Shown piece by piece: positions 24,983 through 33,900 of a DNA stretch of 64,000 bases (within the stretch, counting starts at the first letter, position 1; each line of letters opens with the position of its first letter). This stretch comes from Streptomyces sp. NRRL S-37 (GTDB lineage: Bacteria; Actinomycetota; Actinomycetes; Streptomycetales; Streptomycetaceae): contig NZ_JOIZ01000003.1 in NCBI RefSeq assembly GCF_000721605.1, positions 186,001 to 250,000 of the forward strand, in the 5' to 3' direction. Below the pieces are notes generated by a model. The model searched no databases. It saw nothing but the letters and a program-made list of their open reading frames with translations, and had not been told where the DNA came from. A program made the position numbers and the translations under genes.

Positions 24983-25429
24983 ATGCCGCATGTCGAGGTC
25001 AACCTGCCGATCAAGGCCCCGGCGGCCGAGGCCTGGACGGCCGTCACCCGCCTCGAGGACTACGCCGCCTACATGGAGAACGTCGAGTCGGTCACCGTGA
25101 TCGGCGAGACCGACACCGGGGCCCGTACCAGTGAGTGGTCCGTCCTGCTCAAGGGCTCGGTCCTGGAGTGGATCGAGGCCGACACGCTCGACCACGACGC
25201 GAGGGTCATGTCCTTCGACCAGGTCTCCGGGGACCTCGACGTCTTCAACGGGTACTGGCGCGTCGAGGACACCGGCGACGGCACCTCGGTCGTCACCTTC
25301 GTCGTCGACTTCGAGATAGGCATCCCGCTCCTCGCCGACATGCTCAACCCGGTCGCCACCAAGGCACTGCGGGAGAACGCCGAGCACATGCTGCACGCCA
25401 TCGAGCGGCGGATCACGGCGGTCTCGTGA
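24983..25429 (+). CDS. SRPBCC/polyketide-cyclase-like protein
   Basis: A 148-residue START/Bet v1-like protein: VEVNLPIKAPAAEAWTAVTR at the N-terminus, a central strand set (YWRVEDTGDGTSVVTFVVDF) and a long C-terminal helix (ALRENAEHMLHAIERRI). This is the pattern of aromatase/cyclase and CoQ-binding COQ10-like proteins, which bind hydrophobic ligands and can catalyse dehydration or cyclisation. A ligand carried between the acyl-CoA dehydrogenase and the reductase at 25426 is likely. It overlaps the next start by GTGA. Confidence 0.8.
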   Translation: MPHVEVNLPIKAPAAEAWTAVTRLEDYAAYMENVESVTVIGETDTGARTSEWSVLLKGSVLEWIEADTLDHDARVMSFDQVSGDLDVFNGYWRVEDTGDGTSVVTFVVDFEIGIPLLADMLNPVATKALRENAEHMLHAIERRITAVS

Positions 25430-26442
25430 CCGTGCCCGCGAGGATCCTGGTCACCGGTGCCACGGGGGCCGTCGGCAGCGCCGTCATGCGCGCGCTGCGG
25501 GCGGCCGGCCACACACCGCACGGTGTCAGCCGCCGCGGCGGCGAGGGGGAGCACCACTCCGCCTGGCACATCGGCACGCAGGAGCCACCGCGGGAGCTGC
25601 GCGGCCCCTGGGACACCGTCGTCCACTGTGCCGCCGACACCCGCTGGAACCTTCCCGACGAGGACGCCGAGGACGCCAACGTCGTGCCGTTGCGCGCGGT
25701 GCTCTCCCTGGCCGGCCCCGAGACCCACTTCGTCCACCTGTCCTCGTCCTTCGTCACGGGCCTCGAGGGCGACATCACCTCCTCCTCGCGCGACGCCTAC
25801 CGCAACTCCTACGAGTGGTCCAAGGCGCACGCCGAGCGGATCGTCAACGCCGAGCGGGACGGCGCCGACATCGTGCGCTTCCCGATCGTCATGGGTTCCC
25901 GGGCGGACGGCGCGCTCGACCGCTACAGCGGCTTCTTCTGGCTGCCCGCCGCGATGTGCAACGGCGCCGTGCCCGCGCTCGTCGCGGAGGAGAAGGGCCT
26001 GCTGGACATGGTCAGCACCGACGACGTCGCCGGGCACGTGACCCGGCTGCTCGACTCCGGTCCACCGCGGGGGCACCGGCTGTCGGTGCTCGGCCGGGGC
26101 GACGGCGCCCAGCGGGTCGGCGACGCCTTCGACACCGTGCTCGACGCCCTGAACGACTGGCGCGCCGAGCACGATGTGACCCCGCTGGACCGGCTGCCGT
26201 ACGTGACACCCCAGCAGTGGAACCGCTTCTACCTGCCGTTCGCCGAGGAGTACCTGGACCGGGCGCAGTTGCTGAAGGTGACCGCCTTCCGCGCCTACCA
26301 GGGCTACCTGTCGGTGACCGACCCCTTCGACGTCACCGTCCGGGTCCCGGACACACGGGACGTGCTGTACCGGTCGATCCGGCGCTGGGCCGACACCCAC
26401 GAGGCGTCCGCCCGCCGGGTACCGCGCCCCTGGCGCGCCTGA
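25426..26442 (+). CDS. NAD-dependent epimerase/thioester-reductase-like extended SDR
   Basis: A 338-residue extended SDR. The Rossmann motif is VTGATGAVGSAVMRAL and the active site is SYEWSKAHAE (Tyr-x3-Lys). IVRFPIVMGSRADGALDRYS resembles the substrate loop of thioester reductase/male-sterility-type enzymes, which reduce an acyl thioester to an aldehyde, although sugar epimerases share the fold. It starts at a GTG overlapping the SRPBCC stop. Together with the two upstream genes it forms a unit for acyl or aldehyde chemistry. Confidence 0.75.
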   Translation: MTVPARILVTGATGAVGSAVMRALRAAGHTPHGVSRRGGEGEHHSAWHIGTQEPPRELRGPWDTVVHCAADTRWNLPDEDAEDANVVPLRAVLSLAGPETHFVHLSSSFVTGLEGDITSSSRDAYRNSYEWSKAHAERIVNAERDGADIVRFPIVMGSRADGALDRYSGFFWLPAAMCNGAVPALVAEEKGLLDMVSTDDVAGHVTRLLDSGPPRGHRLSVLGRGDGAQRVGDAFDTVLDALNDWRAEHDVTPLDRLPYVTPQQWNRFYLPFAEEYLDRAQLLKVTAFRAYQGYLSVTDPFDVTVRVPDTRDVLYRSIRRWADTHEASARRVPRPWRA

Positions 26443-26489
26443 CCGCCCCCGTTCCCCCGCCTCCCCCTCATCACCGAGAAGAGATGGCC

Positions 26490-27680
26490 ATGCTGTCGAT
26501 CGAACGAGACTCCCGCACCGTCGAGGACCTCCCCTACGAGCTCGTCGAGCGCAAGGGCGTCGGCCACCCCGACACCATGTGCGACGCCATGGCGGAGCGC
26601 ATGTCCCGCTACTACTCCCAGCACTGCCTGAAGGAGTTCGGCGGCGTCGCCCACCACTGGTTCGACAAGGTCACACTGTACGGCGGCGGCGCCGACGTCG
26701 ACTTCGGACGGGGCGAGATCACCGCCCCGTACCGCGTCAAGGTGTTCGGCAAGGGCGCCTACCGCGTCGGCTCCACCGAGATCCCGGTGCACGACATCAT
26801 GTTCCGTGCCGCCGCCGACGTCCTCTCCGAGGTCACCACCGGTTTCGATCCCGGGCGTCACCTGGTGGTCGAGCTCGGCATCGTCGACCACCAGGGCTCG
26901 GGCCGCGGCGTCTCGCGCTACCAGCCGGCCTCCGCGGCCGACCTGGTGCCGCTGCGGGCCCCCGGTCTCGTCTCCAACGACACCAACCTGCTGCACGGCT
27001 ACGCGCCGCTGTCACGCCTGGAGACGGTGGTGCTCGGCCTGGAGAACCTCATCAACGGCGCCGACTTCAAGAAGCGCCACGCCGACACCGGCTGGGACGT
27101 CAAGGTCTTCGGCAGCCGCCGCCGGGACACCTTCAGCCTCGTCGTCAACATGCCGTTCCTCGCGGCCGACATCGAGACGATGGACCAGTACTGGGCCCGC
27201 AAGTCCGTCATCCAGCAGGAGCTGGAGGCGTACGTGGCCTCGCTCGGCATCCAGGACGTGCAGATGCTGATGAACGCCACCGACCGCAACGGCCGCCCGT
27301 ACCTCACCGCGATCGGCTCCGTCGCCGACACCGGAGACGTCGGCGTCGTCGGCCGCGGCAACCGCGTCAACGGCCTCATCACCCCGATGCGCCCGATGAG
27401 CATCGAGGCACCCGCCGGCAAGAACCCGCTCGACCACACCGGGAAGATCTACAACGTGATGGCCATGCGCCTGGCCCGCGAGGTCCACGAGCGGTTCGGC
27501 GGCCCCTCCCAGGTGCACATCTTCACCTCCAAGGAAGCCCCGCTGGAGGCCCCGGACGAGGTCGTCGTCACCTCCCTCGACGCGGACGAGACCGCGCTGA
27601 AGGAGCTGGTGGAGAAGACGGTCGCGAGCTCCGGCGACCTGACGGCGGAACTGATAGAGACGGGCATCACCCTGTGGTGA
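26490..27680 (+). CDS. Archaeal-type S-adenosylmethionine synthetase
   Basis: A 396-residue methionine adenosyltransferase of the archaeal family, which is unrelated in detail to bacterial MetK. Visible motifs are ELVERKGVGHPDTMCDAMAE, HHWFDKVTLYGGGADVDFG, VELGIVDHQGSGRGVSRYQ, NDTNLLHGYAPLS, RDTFSLVVNMPFL and PLDHTGKIYNVMA. It would make SAM from methionine and ATP in the cytosol. It should be additional to the housekeeping MetK, so it probably supplies or is specialised for this pathway. The ATG at 26490 is spaced properly from GAGAAGAG; the ATG at 26484 is the alternative. Confidence 0.88.
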   Translation: MLSIERDSRTVEDLPYELVERKGVGHPDTMCDAMAERMSRYYSQHCLKEFGGVAHHWFDKVTLYGGGADVDFGRGEITAPYRVKVFGKGAYRVGSTEIPVHDIMFRAAADVLSEVTTGFDPGRHLVVELGIVDHQGSGRGVSRYQPASAADLVPLRAPGLVSNDTNLLHGYAPLSRLETVVLGLENLINGADFKKRHADTGWDVKVFGSRRRDTFSLVVNMPFLAADIETMDQYWARKSVIQQELEAYVASLGIQDVQMLMNATDRNGRPYLTAIGSVADTGDVGVVGRGNRVNGLITPMRPMSIEAPAGKNPLDHTGKIYNVMAMRLAREVHERFGGPSQVHIFTSKEAPLEAPDEVVVTSLDADETALKELVEKTVASSGDLTAELIETGITLW

Positions 27681-28678
27681 CCCCCGAGGAGGTACGCGCC
27701 CTGTCGGCCGCGGCGCCGGCCACCCGGCGCCGCGCCGACAGCGGCCGGCCGCGGACGCCGGCGCCCGACGGCGGCAGCCACGTCGCCGTCGTGGTCAAGC
27801 CCGAGGTCATGACCGCCCCGCACGCCGCCGGCATGGCGGCGGCGGCGGTGGAGGCACTCGGCCGCCAGGGAGTGTCCGTCCTGCGCTGCGCGGTCGTCCC
27901 GGCCGCGGACTTCGCCGCCCGTGGCGAGCTGCTGCTGCACTACCCCCGCCTGCACCGGGTGGCCGTCGACGGCGTCGCCGCGCTGACCTCCGGCGCCCGC
28001 CGCGAACTCGACGCCCTGCGGGAGGAAGCGGGCGTCCGCGACGTCCTCCCGGCCTACGTGGCGATGGCCCACGGCGGCCTGTCGCCGCGCGCGCTGGAGG
28101 ACCGCTGCCGGGAGGCGGGCATCAACAAGCTCGGCTCCGGCTCGTACGCCTCCGTCACCGAGGTGGGCGGCCGGCCGACGGTGGTCCTCAACGGCTTCCT
28201 GCCGGCCCTGGACCAGGGGTACCGCACCCCGAACGCCCTGGTCGGCCTGCTGGAGTGCCACAGCGCGCGACCCGTGGCGGAGCTGCGTGACGAGGTACTC
28301 GGCGAGCTGCACCCGTTCCACGCCGCACCCGGATCGCTGCGGGGCACCCTCGGGGCCCTCGCCCGCGAGCACGGCATCGAGCTCTCGGAGGGGCGCAACG
28401 CCGTGCACCTGTCCGCGGGACACCTGGAGGGCATGTTCCAGAACTGGCGGTACTTCACCGCCGGGGACGGCGACGGCCTGGACGGCACCCCCTTCGGCCG
28501 GGCCCTGTTCCGGGCGGGCGTGGACCTGGACGCGGTGGCCGCGCTCGCCACCGACCCGGACGTCACCGACGGCACCGGGCGGACGCTGTCCCCGCACGGA
28601 GCCACCGAGAACCTGGACCGCGACGAGGCCGTCCGCCTCGTCGGACGATGGACCACCACGAAGGAGCTGGCAGGATGA
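27677..28678 (+). CDS. Nucleoside-diphosphate-kinase-like protein
   Basis: A 333-residue protein. HVAVVVKPEVM resembles the first strand of NDP kinase (IKPDG), PGSLRGTLGALA resembles PGTIRGD, and GRNAVHLSAGHLEGMFQNW holds the N-x-x-H-x-S active-site pattern with the phosphohistidine. True NDP kinases have ~140 residues; here a ~150-residue insertion and a 40-residue N-terminal extension are present. It could phosphorylate a nucleotide- or cyclitol-linked diphosphate. The GTG start overlaps the stop of the SAM synthetase gene and its own stop overlaps the next ATG. Confidence 0.6.
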   Translation: MTPEEVRALSAAAPATRRRADSGRPRTPAPDGGSHVAVVVKPEVMTAPHAAGMAAAAVEALGRQGVSVLRCAVVPAADFAARGELLLHYPRLHRVAVDGVAALTSGARRELDALREEAGVRDVLPAYVAMAHGGLSPRALEDRCREAGINKLGSGSYASVTEVGGRPTVVLNGFLPALDQGYRTPNALVGLLECHSARPVAELRDEVLGELHPFHAAPGSLRGTLGALAREHGIELSEGRNAVHLSAGHLEGMFQNWRYFTAGDGDGLDGTPFGRALFRAGVDLDAVAALATDPDVTDGTGRTLSPHGATENLDRDEAVRLVGRWTTTKELAG

Positions 28679-29463
28679 GGGGCCGGGAACGAGGACTCGC
28701 CGGACGCACCGCGATGGTGACCGGCGGCGCGCAGGGCATCGGAGCCGCGGTCGTCGAGCGCCTGTGCTCCGAGGGCTGCCGGGTCCTGGTCTACGACAAG
28801 AGCGCGGAGCACGGCCGGGCCGCGACCGAGAAGTGGACGGCCGAGGGGTACGAGGTCCGGCTCGCGGTGGGCGACGTCATGGACACCGCCGCCGTCAAGG
28901 CCGCCTTCGCGGGCCTCCCGGACGACTGGGACCGGCCGACACTGCTGGTCAACCTGGCTGCCGGGTTCGTCTTCAAGGGGCTGGAGGCGACCGCCGAGGA
29001 CTGGCACGCCGCGCTCGACCCCACCATCGTCGGACTCTCGCTCGTCACCCGTGAGTTCGTGGCGGGCCTTCCGGAGCGCGACGCCGACGCGGCCGTCGTC
29101 AACATGGCCTCGATCTCGGCGCACATCTCGCAGAGCGGCTACCTGACGTACAACACGGGGAAGTCCGCCGTACTCGGCTTCACCCGGTGCACGGCCGAGG
29201 AACTGGCCCCGCGCGGCATCCGCGTCAACTCGGTCAGCCCGGGCACCGTCTGGAACGCCAACAACGAGCGCTTCCACCGCGAGGCCCTGGGCCTGGACCG
29301 GGCGACGGCCGAGGCGGCACCCGAACACGGCGGGAAGTTCCTGCTGAAGCGGTTCGCCGATCCCGAGGAGATCGCGGCGCCGATCGCGTTCCTGCTCTCC
29401 GGTGAGGCGAGCTTCATCACCGGCACCGATCTGCCCGTCGACGGCGGATACCTGGCGGTGTGA
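28675..29463 (+). CDS. Short-chain dehydrogenase/reductase 2
   Basis: A 262-residue classical SDR with MVTGGAQGIGAA (cofactor site), NMASISAHIS and YNTGK (Tyr159, Lys163). It shares long segments with the SDR at 9915 (SISAHI, RCxAxxLA, VSPGTVW, FITG.xLxVD), so the two arose by duplication and may oxidise different positions of the same ring. The ATG overlaps the previous stop (ATGA). The PHP phosphatase gene follows after 4 bases. Confidence 0.85.
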   Translation: MRGRERGLAGRTAMVTGGAQGIGAAVVERLCSEGCRVLVYDKSAEHGRAATEKWTAEGYEVRLAVGDVMDTAAVKAAFAGLPDDWDRPTLLVNLAAGFVFKGLEATAEDWHAALDPTIVGLSLVTREFVAGLPERDADAAVVNMASISAHISQSGYLTYNTGKSAVLGFTRCTAEELAPRGIRVNSVSPGTVWNANNERFHREALGLDRATAEAAPEHGGKFLLKRFADPEEIAAPIAFLLSGEASFITGTDLPVDGGYLAV

Positions 29464-29467
29464 GCCG

Positions 29468-30283
29468 GTGATCGACCTCCACACGCACCACGAGCGGTGC
29501 GGGCACGCCACCGGTTCGCTGCGCGACTACGTCACGGCGGCGCTCGACAAGGGCGTCAAGGTGCTCGGCCTGTCCGACCACACACCCATGTTCGCGGAGG
29601 AGGCCGACCACGCACTGCCCCCGGTGGCGATGCCCAAGTCGGAGTTCCCCTCGTACATCGCCGAGGCCTTGGCGCTGAAGGAGGAGTTCGCCCGCAGCAT
29701 CGAGATCCTCGTCTCCACCGAGGCGGACTTCTTCCGGGGCCGGATGGACCCCTACTCCAGGGAGCTGGCCGGGTACCCGCTGGACTACGTCATCGGCTCC
29801 GTCCACATGTTCGAGGGCCGGGACATCTTCGACACCACCCGCTGGGAGACCGTCGAGGACGGCGAGGACGCACTGGCCGCGGTCAAGGGACGGTACTTCC
29901 GCGCGGTGGCGGAGTGCGCGCGCTCGGGGCTCTTCCAGGTCATGGGGCACGTGGACGCTCTCAAGGGAAACCGCCCGGAACTGGGGACCGTCCCCGCGCC
30001 GGCCGCGGCCGACGAGATGCTCCGGGCGATCCGCGACGCCGGTGCCGTGATGGAGGTCAACACCTCGGGCGGCACCAAGATGCACGGCGGCTGGTACCCG
30101 GAGCACGACCTCCTGGAGCGCGCCCACCACTTCGGCGTGCCCCTCACCTTCGCCTCCGACGCGCACGTCCCCGAGCGCGTCTGCGACCAGTACCCGGATG
30201 TGGTGCGCGTGCTGCACGACATCGGCTTCCGCACCTGGACGGTGTTCCGCCGGGGCGTGCCCCGCACACTCCCCCTGGCCTGA
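29468..30283 (+). CDS. PHP-domain phosphatase (histidinol-phosphatase type)
   Basis: A 271-residue metal-dependent phosphoesterase. PHP motifs are readable in order: DLHTHHERCGH (HxH), LGLSDHTPMF, YVIGSVHMF, VMGHVDALKG and FASDAHVPERV. This is the layout of HisK-type histidinol phosphatases, which hydrolyse small phosphate monoesters. No histidine genes are nearby, so removal of phosphate from the inositol phosphate or a later cyclitol phosphate is a sound inference. The GTG start follows 4 bases after the SDR stop. It is the last gene of the cluster. Confidence 0.85.
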   Translation: MIDLHTHHERCGHATGSLRDYVTAALDKGVKVLGLSDHTPMFAEEADHALPPVAMPKSEFPSYIAEALALKEEFARSIEILVSTEADFFRGRMDPYSRELAGYPLDYVIGSVHMFEGRDIFDTTRWETVEDGEDALAAVKGRYFRAVAECARSGLFQVMGHVDALKGNRPELGTVPAPAAADEMLRAIRDAGAVMEVNTSGGTKMHGGWYPEHDLLERAHHFGVPLTFASDAHVPERVCDQYPDVVRVLHDIGFRTWTVFRRGVPRTLPLA

Positions 30284-30466
30284 CGCCCGCACCGTCTACC
30301 AGGTACGTCATCACGAACTTCTCGAGTGGCTCCGGCGTTGACCCCCGTCGGCGCGCGGCGGGGCGGATCCGCCGGCGGCCGGTGATGACGAGTTGTCCGG
30401 CGCAAACCCTGGCCGGCGGGAATACTTGACGTAGTGCCAGTTTGAGCGAGGGGGCGTGAGGGCGGC

Positions 30467-30985
30467 ATGAGGGCAGAGAACGCGGAGGGCAGTGAGGGCC
30501 GCGACGGCGCGTGCGGCCGGCGGTTGTACGACGTCGTTCATGATGTGGTGGCGGAGACCGCGCCGTACGAGCTGCCGCTGTTGACCGGACTTCGGCAGTA
30601 TGACCAGGAGGAGATGGGCCGAAGACTCGTCCGGCGGGCCCGGCGTGACGACCCTCTCGGATTCGGGATGGGCGAGGTGGTGGTTCTCGTGAGCCCCGTC
30701 GTCTGGGTGGTGGTGCAACAGGTCGCCAACCGCATCAGCGAGGCGGCGGTGACCGGGGCCCAGAAGCGCGGCACCGCACTCTGGCATCGGCTGCGGCGCC
30801 GCCCCGGCTCCGCCCCGGAGCAAGCGGAGCTTCCGGAATTCAGCGCCGAGGCACTGCGGGAGGTCTGGGCGGGCGTTCTGGACAAGGCCAAGCAGGCCGG
30901 CATGGAGGAGGCCCGGGCGCAGCAGCTCGCCGACAGCGTCGTCGGCCGTCTGGTCAGGGCCGGCAACGGCGAGAGCGAGGTGTGA
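30467..30985 (+). CDS. Small hypothetical protein coupled to an M48 protease
   Basis: A 172-residue protein with one hydrophobic segment (EVVVLVSPVVWVVVQQVA, about 69-86), followed by a basic stretch and a helical C-terminus (EALREVWAGVLDKAKQAGM). No family recognised. Its stop overlaps the GTG of the giant M48 protease gene, so it is very likely a partner or regulator of that enzyme. Some resemblance in layout to EACC1 proteins (central hydrophobic helix, acidic tail) is noted but weak. Confidence 0.65.
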   Translation: MRAENAEGSEGRDGACGRRLYDVVHDVVAETAPYELPLLTGLRQYDQEEMGRRLVRRARRDDPLGFGMGEVVVLVSPVVWVVVQQVANRISEAAVTGAQKRGTALWHRLRRRPGSAPEQAELPEFSAEALREVWAGVLDKAKQAGMEEARAQQLADSVVGRLVRAGNGESEV

Positions 30986-33900
30986 CGTCGGAGGCCCGGC
31001 CCGAGGCGTCCCTGCCGGAAGAACCGGGAGAACCGACACTCGACGAGCGCGTCCTCATCACCGGCACCACGGAGCGGTTCGTCCTGCTGCTGGTGCTGTG
31101 TGTGGCGGTGAGCGTCGGCGCGGCGCACGAGGCCGCCGGACACCTCGCACGCGCCTGGGGCGGACGCCTGCTGGTCGTCCTCCTGCCCTACCTCGCTTCG
31201 GCGGCGTTGGCCATCGCCGCGGGCTGGCTCTACCGGAAACTCCCCGGGTGGAGGGTCCGGCGAGGCCGGCTGGTCCCGATAGCGGAGATCGCCGACGGCG
31301 GCCGGGTGCGAGCCGAGCTCGACCGCCTGTGGAAACGGTCGCACCTGCGGGTGGAGCCGGCCTGGTTCTACGCACCCGGGGCACCGTCCGCCGGCGCCGC
31401 CGTCCTCGGCACCCACCGGCATCCCCAGGTCTGCCTCGACGCCGGCCTCGTCGCGTGCGCCACACTCGCTCCCGCCACGTTCCGGGCCGTGGTCCTCCAC
31501 GAGCTGGCGCACATCCGTAATCGGGATGTCGGCATCACCTATGCCACCGAGTCCATGTGGCGGGCCCTGATGGCCATGGTGCTGCTCCCCAAGGCAGTCG
31601 TGATCCTCATCGGGGTGGTACTCGGCGGAGTCATCACCCCTCCGGTGTCCCTGAACCCGTACGATCTGGCCCAGGACGCCCTGATCGTGGCGCTGGTCTA
31701 CCTGACCCGGGCCGACATCCTCCGCACCCGTGAGATCTACGCCGACCGCACGGCCGTTCACCTCTGGCACGTCGATCCCGCCGACCTGCTCCCCGCCCGC
31801 GGGGAACGACCGCTCGGCCAGGGCCGGCTCGCGCGCTTGCGTACCGCCGCGGTGGAGGTCTGGCACACTCATCCGTCCTGGCGGCTGCGCGGCCGGGCCC
31901 TTGCCGATTCCGAGACGCTGTTCGCGCAGCGGGCGTTCCCCCTGCTGCTCACAGGGCTGGCCGCCGACATCGCCGCAACGCGGCTCACGTCCCCGTTCCG
32001 TGCGGCCGGTGAGTGGCCGGCCGCTACGCGGGACGCGATGACCTCGATGTCCGGCTCCTCGTGGGCGTGGCCCGCCCTGGGGCAGTATCTGCTGGTCGGC
32101 GGCTTGACCGCGCAGATCGGAGGGGTCGTGCTGTGGCGCGCCGTTCTCCACGCGGTGCTCACCGGCCGCTCCGTGCCCGCAGGCTGGTGGGCGGGGCTGT
32201 GGCTGGGCGCCGGACTCGCCCTGGGCGAGTTGTCGAACGCCGGCGTCAGGGAGGGACAGCCGCTGCCCGCCCGCCCCGAGGTCCTGGTGCTCCTCGTCGC
32301 CGTGGCCGTCCTGCTGATGAGCTGGACCGCGCAGTACGCGGAGTTGCGCATACGAACCTATCGGGGGCGAAGCATCAACCTCCATATACGTGCGGGACTG
32401 CTCGTACCCGGGCTCGTCCTGGCGTTCGTGCTGCTGTGGTGGGTGAGGGAAGCGTGGATCACCGGCTGGCACTTCTCCGTCACCGAGGCGCTGGAATGGG
32501 CTGAACTTCCCGCACATGACGCACCCTTGGCCGTGCGGGTGATGGCGATCCTCACCGCTCTGCCCGGCAGCGACATGGGCTTCACAGGGCTGTGGTGGTC
32601 GGTGCCGCTCCTGTGGCTCGTCCCCCTCCGGCTGTGGCTGGCCCGGCGGCCCCTGCCGACCGTGGGGAATCGGTTCGGACGCATCAGGCGTGCCGGGGCC
32701 CGCCGGCGGGCCCGCAGGCTTCAGCTGCTTCTGGAGCAGGTGCAGCAGTCCCCCGACCACAGGCCACCGGACCTGGTGACCGAGCTGTTCGCCGGAAAAC
32801 GCGCGGCCATGAGGGTGCTGCTTCGTTTTGTGGCGTACGGCGGCGTCGTGTTCCTCGGCTTGCTCCTTCTTCTCTCCTTCCTGACGGCCGTCGGCAGGCT
32901 GGGCGGCATCGTTCCGGGAATGCTGCTGTGGTCCGTCATTCTGCTGATATGGCGCCGGATCGTCCTGGTGATATGGCACCGGCACGGACGGGACCGCGAG
33001 GGCTACTGGCTGGACCTGGTGCGACCGGGATCGGTGCTGCCCGCCGCGCACGTTCCCGAGCTGGTTCCCCTCGTCCGTATCGGCGTCGTAGGCGGCCTGC
33101 TGTGCTGTGCCGGTATCCTCGCGGAGCCGATGGTCACCGGCTCCGCGGCGGGAGGGACCGGCTGGCGGATCGACAGCATCGAAAATCTCGCCTGGATCAC
33201 CGTGGTGACCGGCACCGTGATGCTGGTGACGGGGGTGGTGGCCGGATGGACCGCTCACGGTCGTCATCCCGTCCTCACCGCTCTGGTGGCCTCCGGCCTT
33301 TCCGGCTTGATCGGCCTGCTGTGCCAGAGCGTCAGAGGTGTCCTCGACGGGTGTCTGGGCCCGGCGAACAGTCTTGCCCGGACGTGTACCTGGCAGCCGG
33401 GCCGCTACGCACCCCTGGTCGAGTACGCGCTGGGGTATGTGATGACCCTCGGACTGCTGGCAGCCGCGGGGGGAGCGGCACTCTCCCACGCCCTGGCGAC
33501 GGTGCTGAGGGCACGCAGGCGCCTGAGCGGGCCGCCGCGCGGCACGACGGACGCACCTCGCATGGCCGGTCGTCGCCCCGTGATCGAGTTCCTCCATACG
33601 ATCACCATGGGGCTCGTTCTCAGTACCACCGTCTTCCAGACGCTGGTCGTGTCCGCCCCTCTGCACCCGAACGACCTGCTGATCCAGTACGCGATCTCCC
33701 CGACCGGACCGGGCCGGTCGGTGAACTCACCCCTCATCGATCGGATGTCCCACCTGGAGGGCGTCCGTGATCGGACCGCGGACGCCCGCCACATCATGGC
33801 GGAGGCTCTCGCCACCATGCCCGCGACCCCACAACGCCACGACGTCATCAGGGTGGCGAAGAGGCTGGAGCCGGCCTGTGCCACATGGACCGGCATCCTG

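Noticed and set aside
30538..33666. 1042-codon minus-strand frame opposite the M48 protease
   Set aside because: Composition is His/Gln/Gly/Arg-rich noise; the plus strand carries HELAH and membrane helices.
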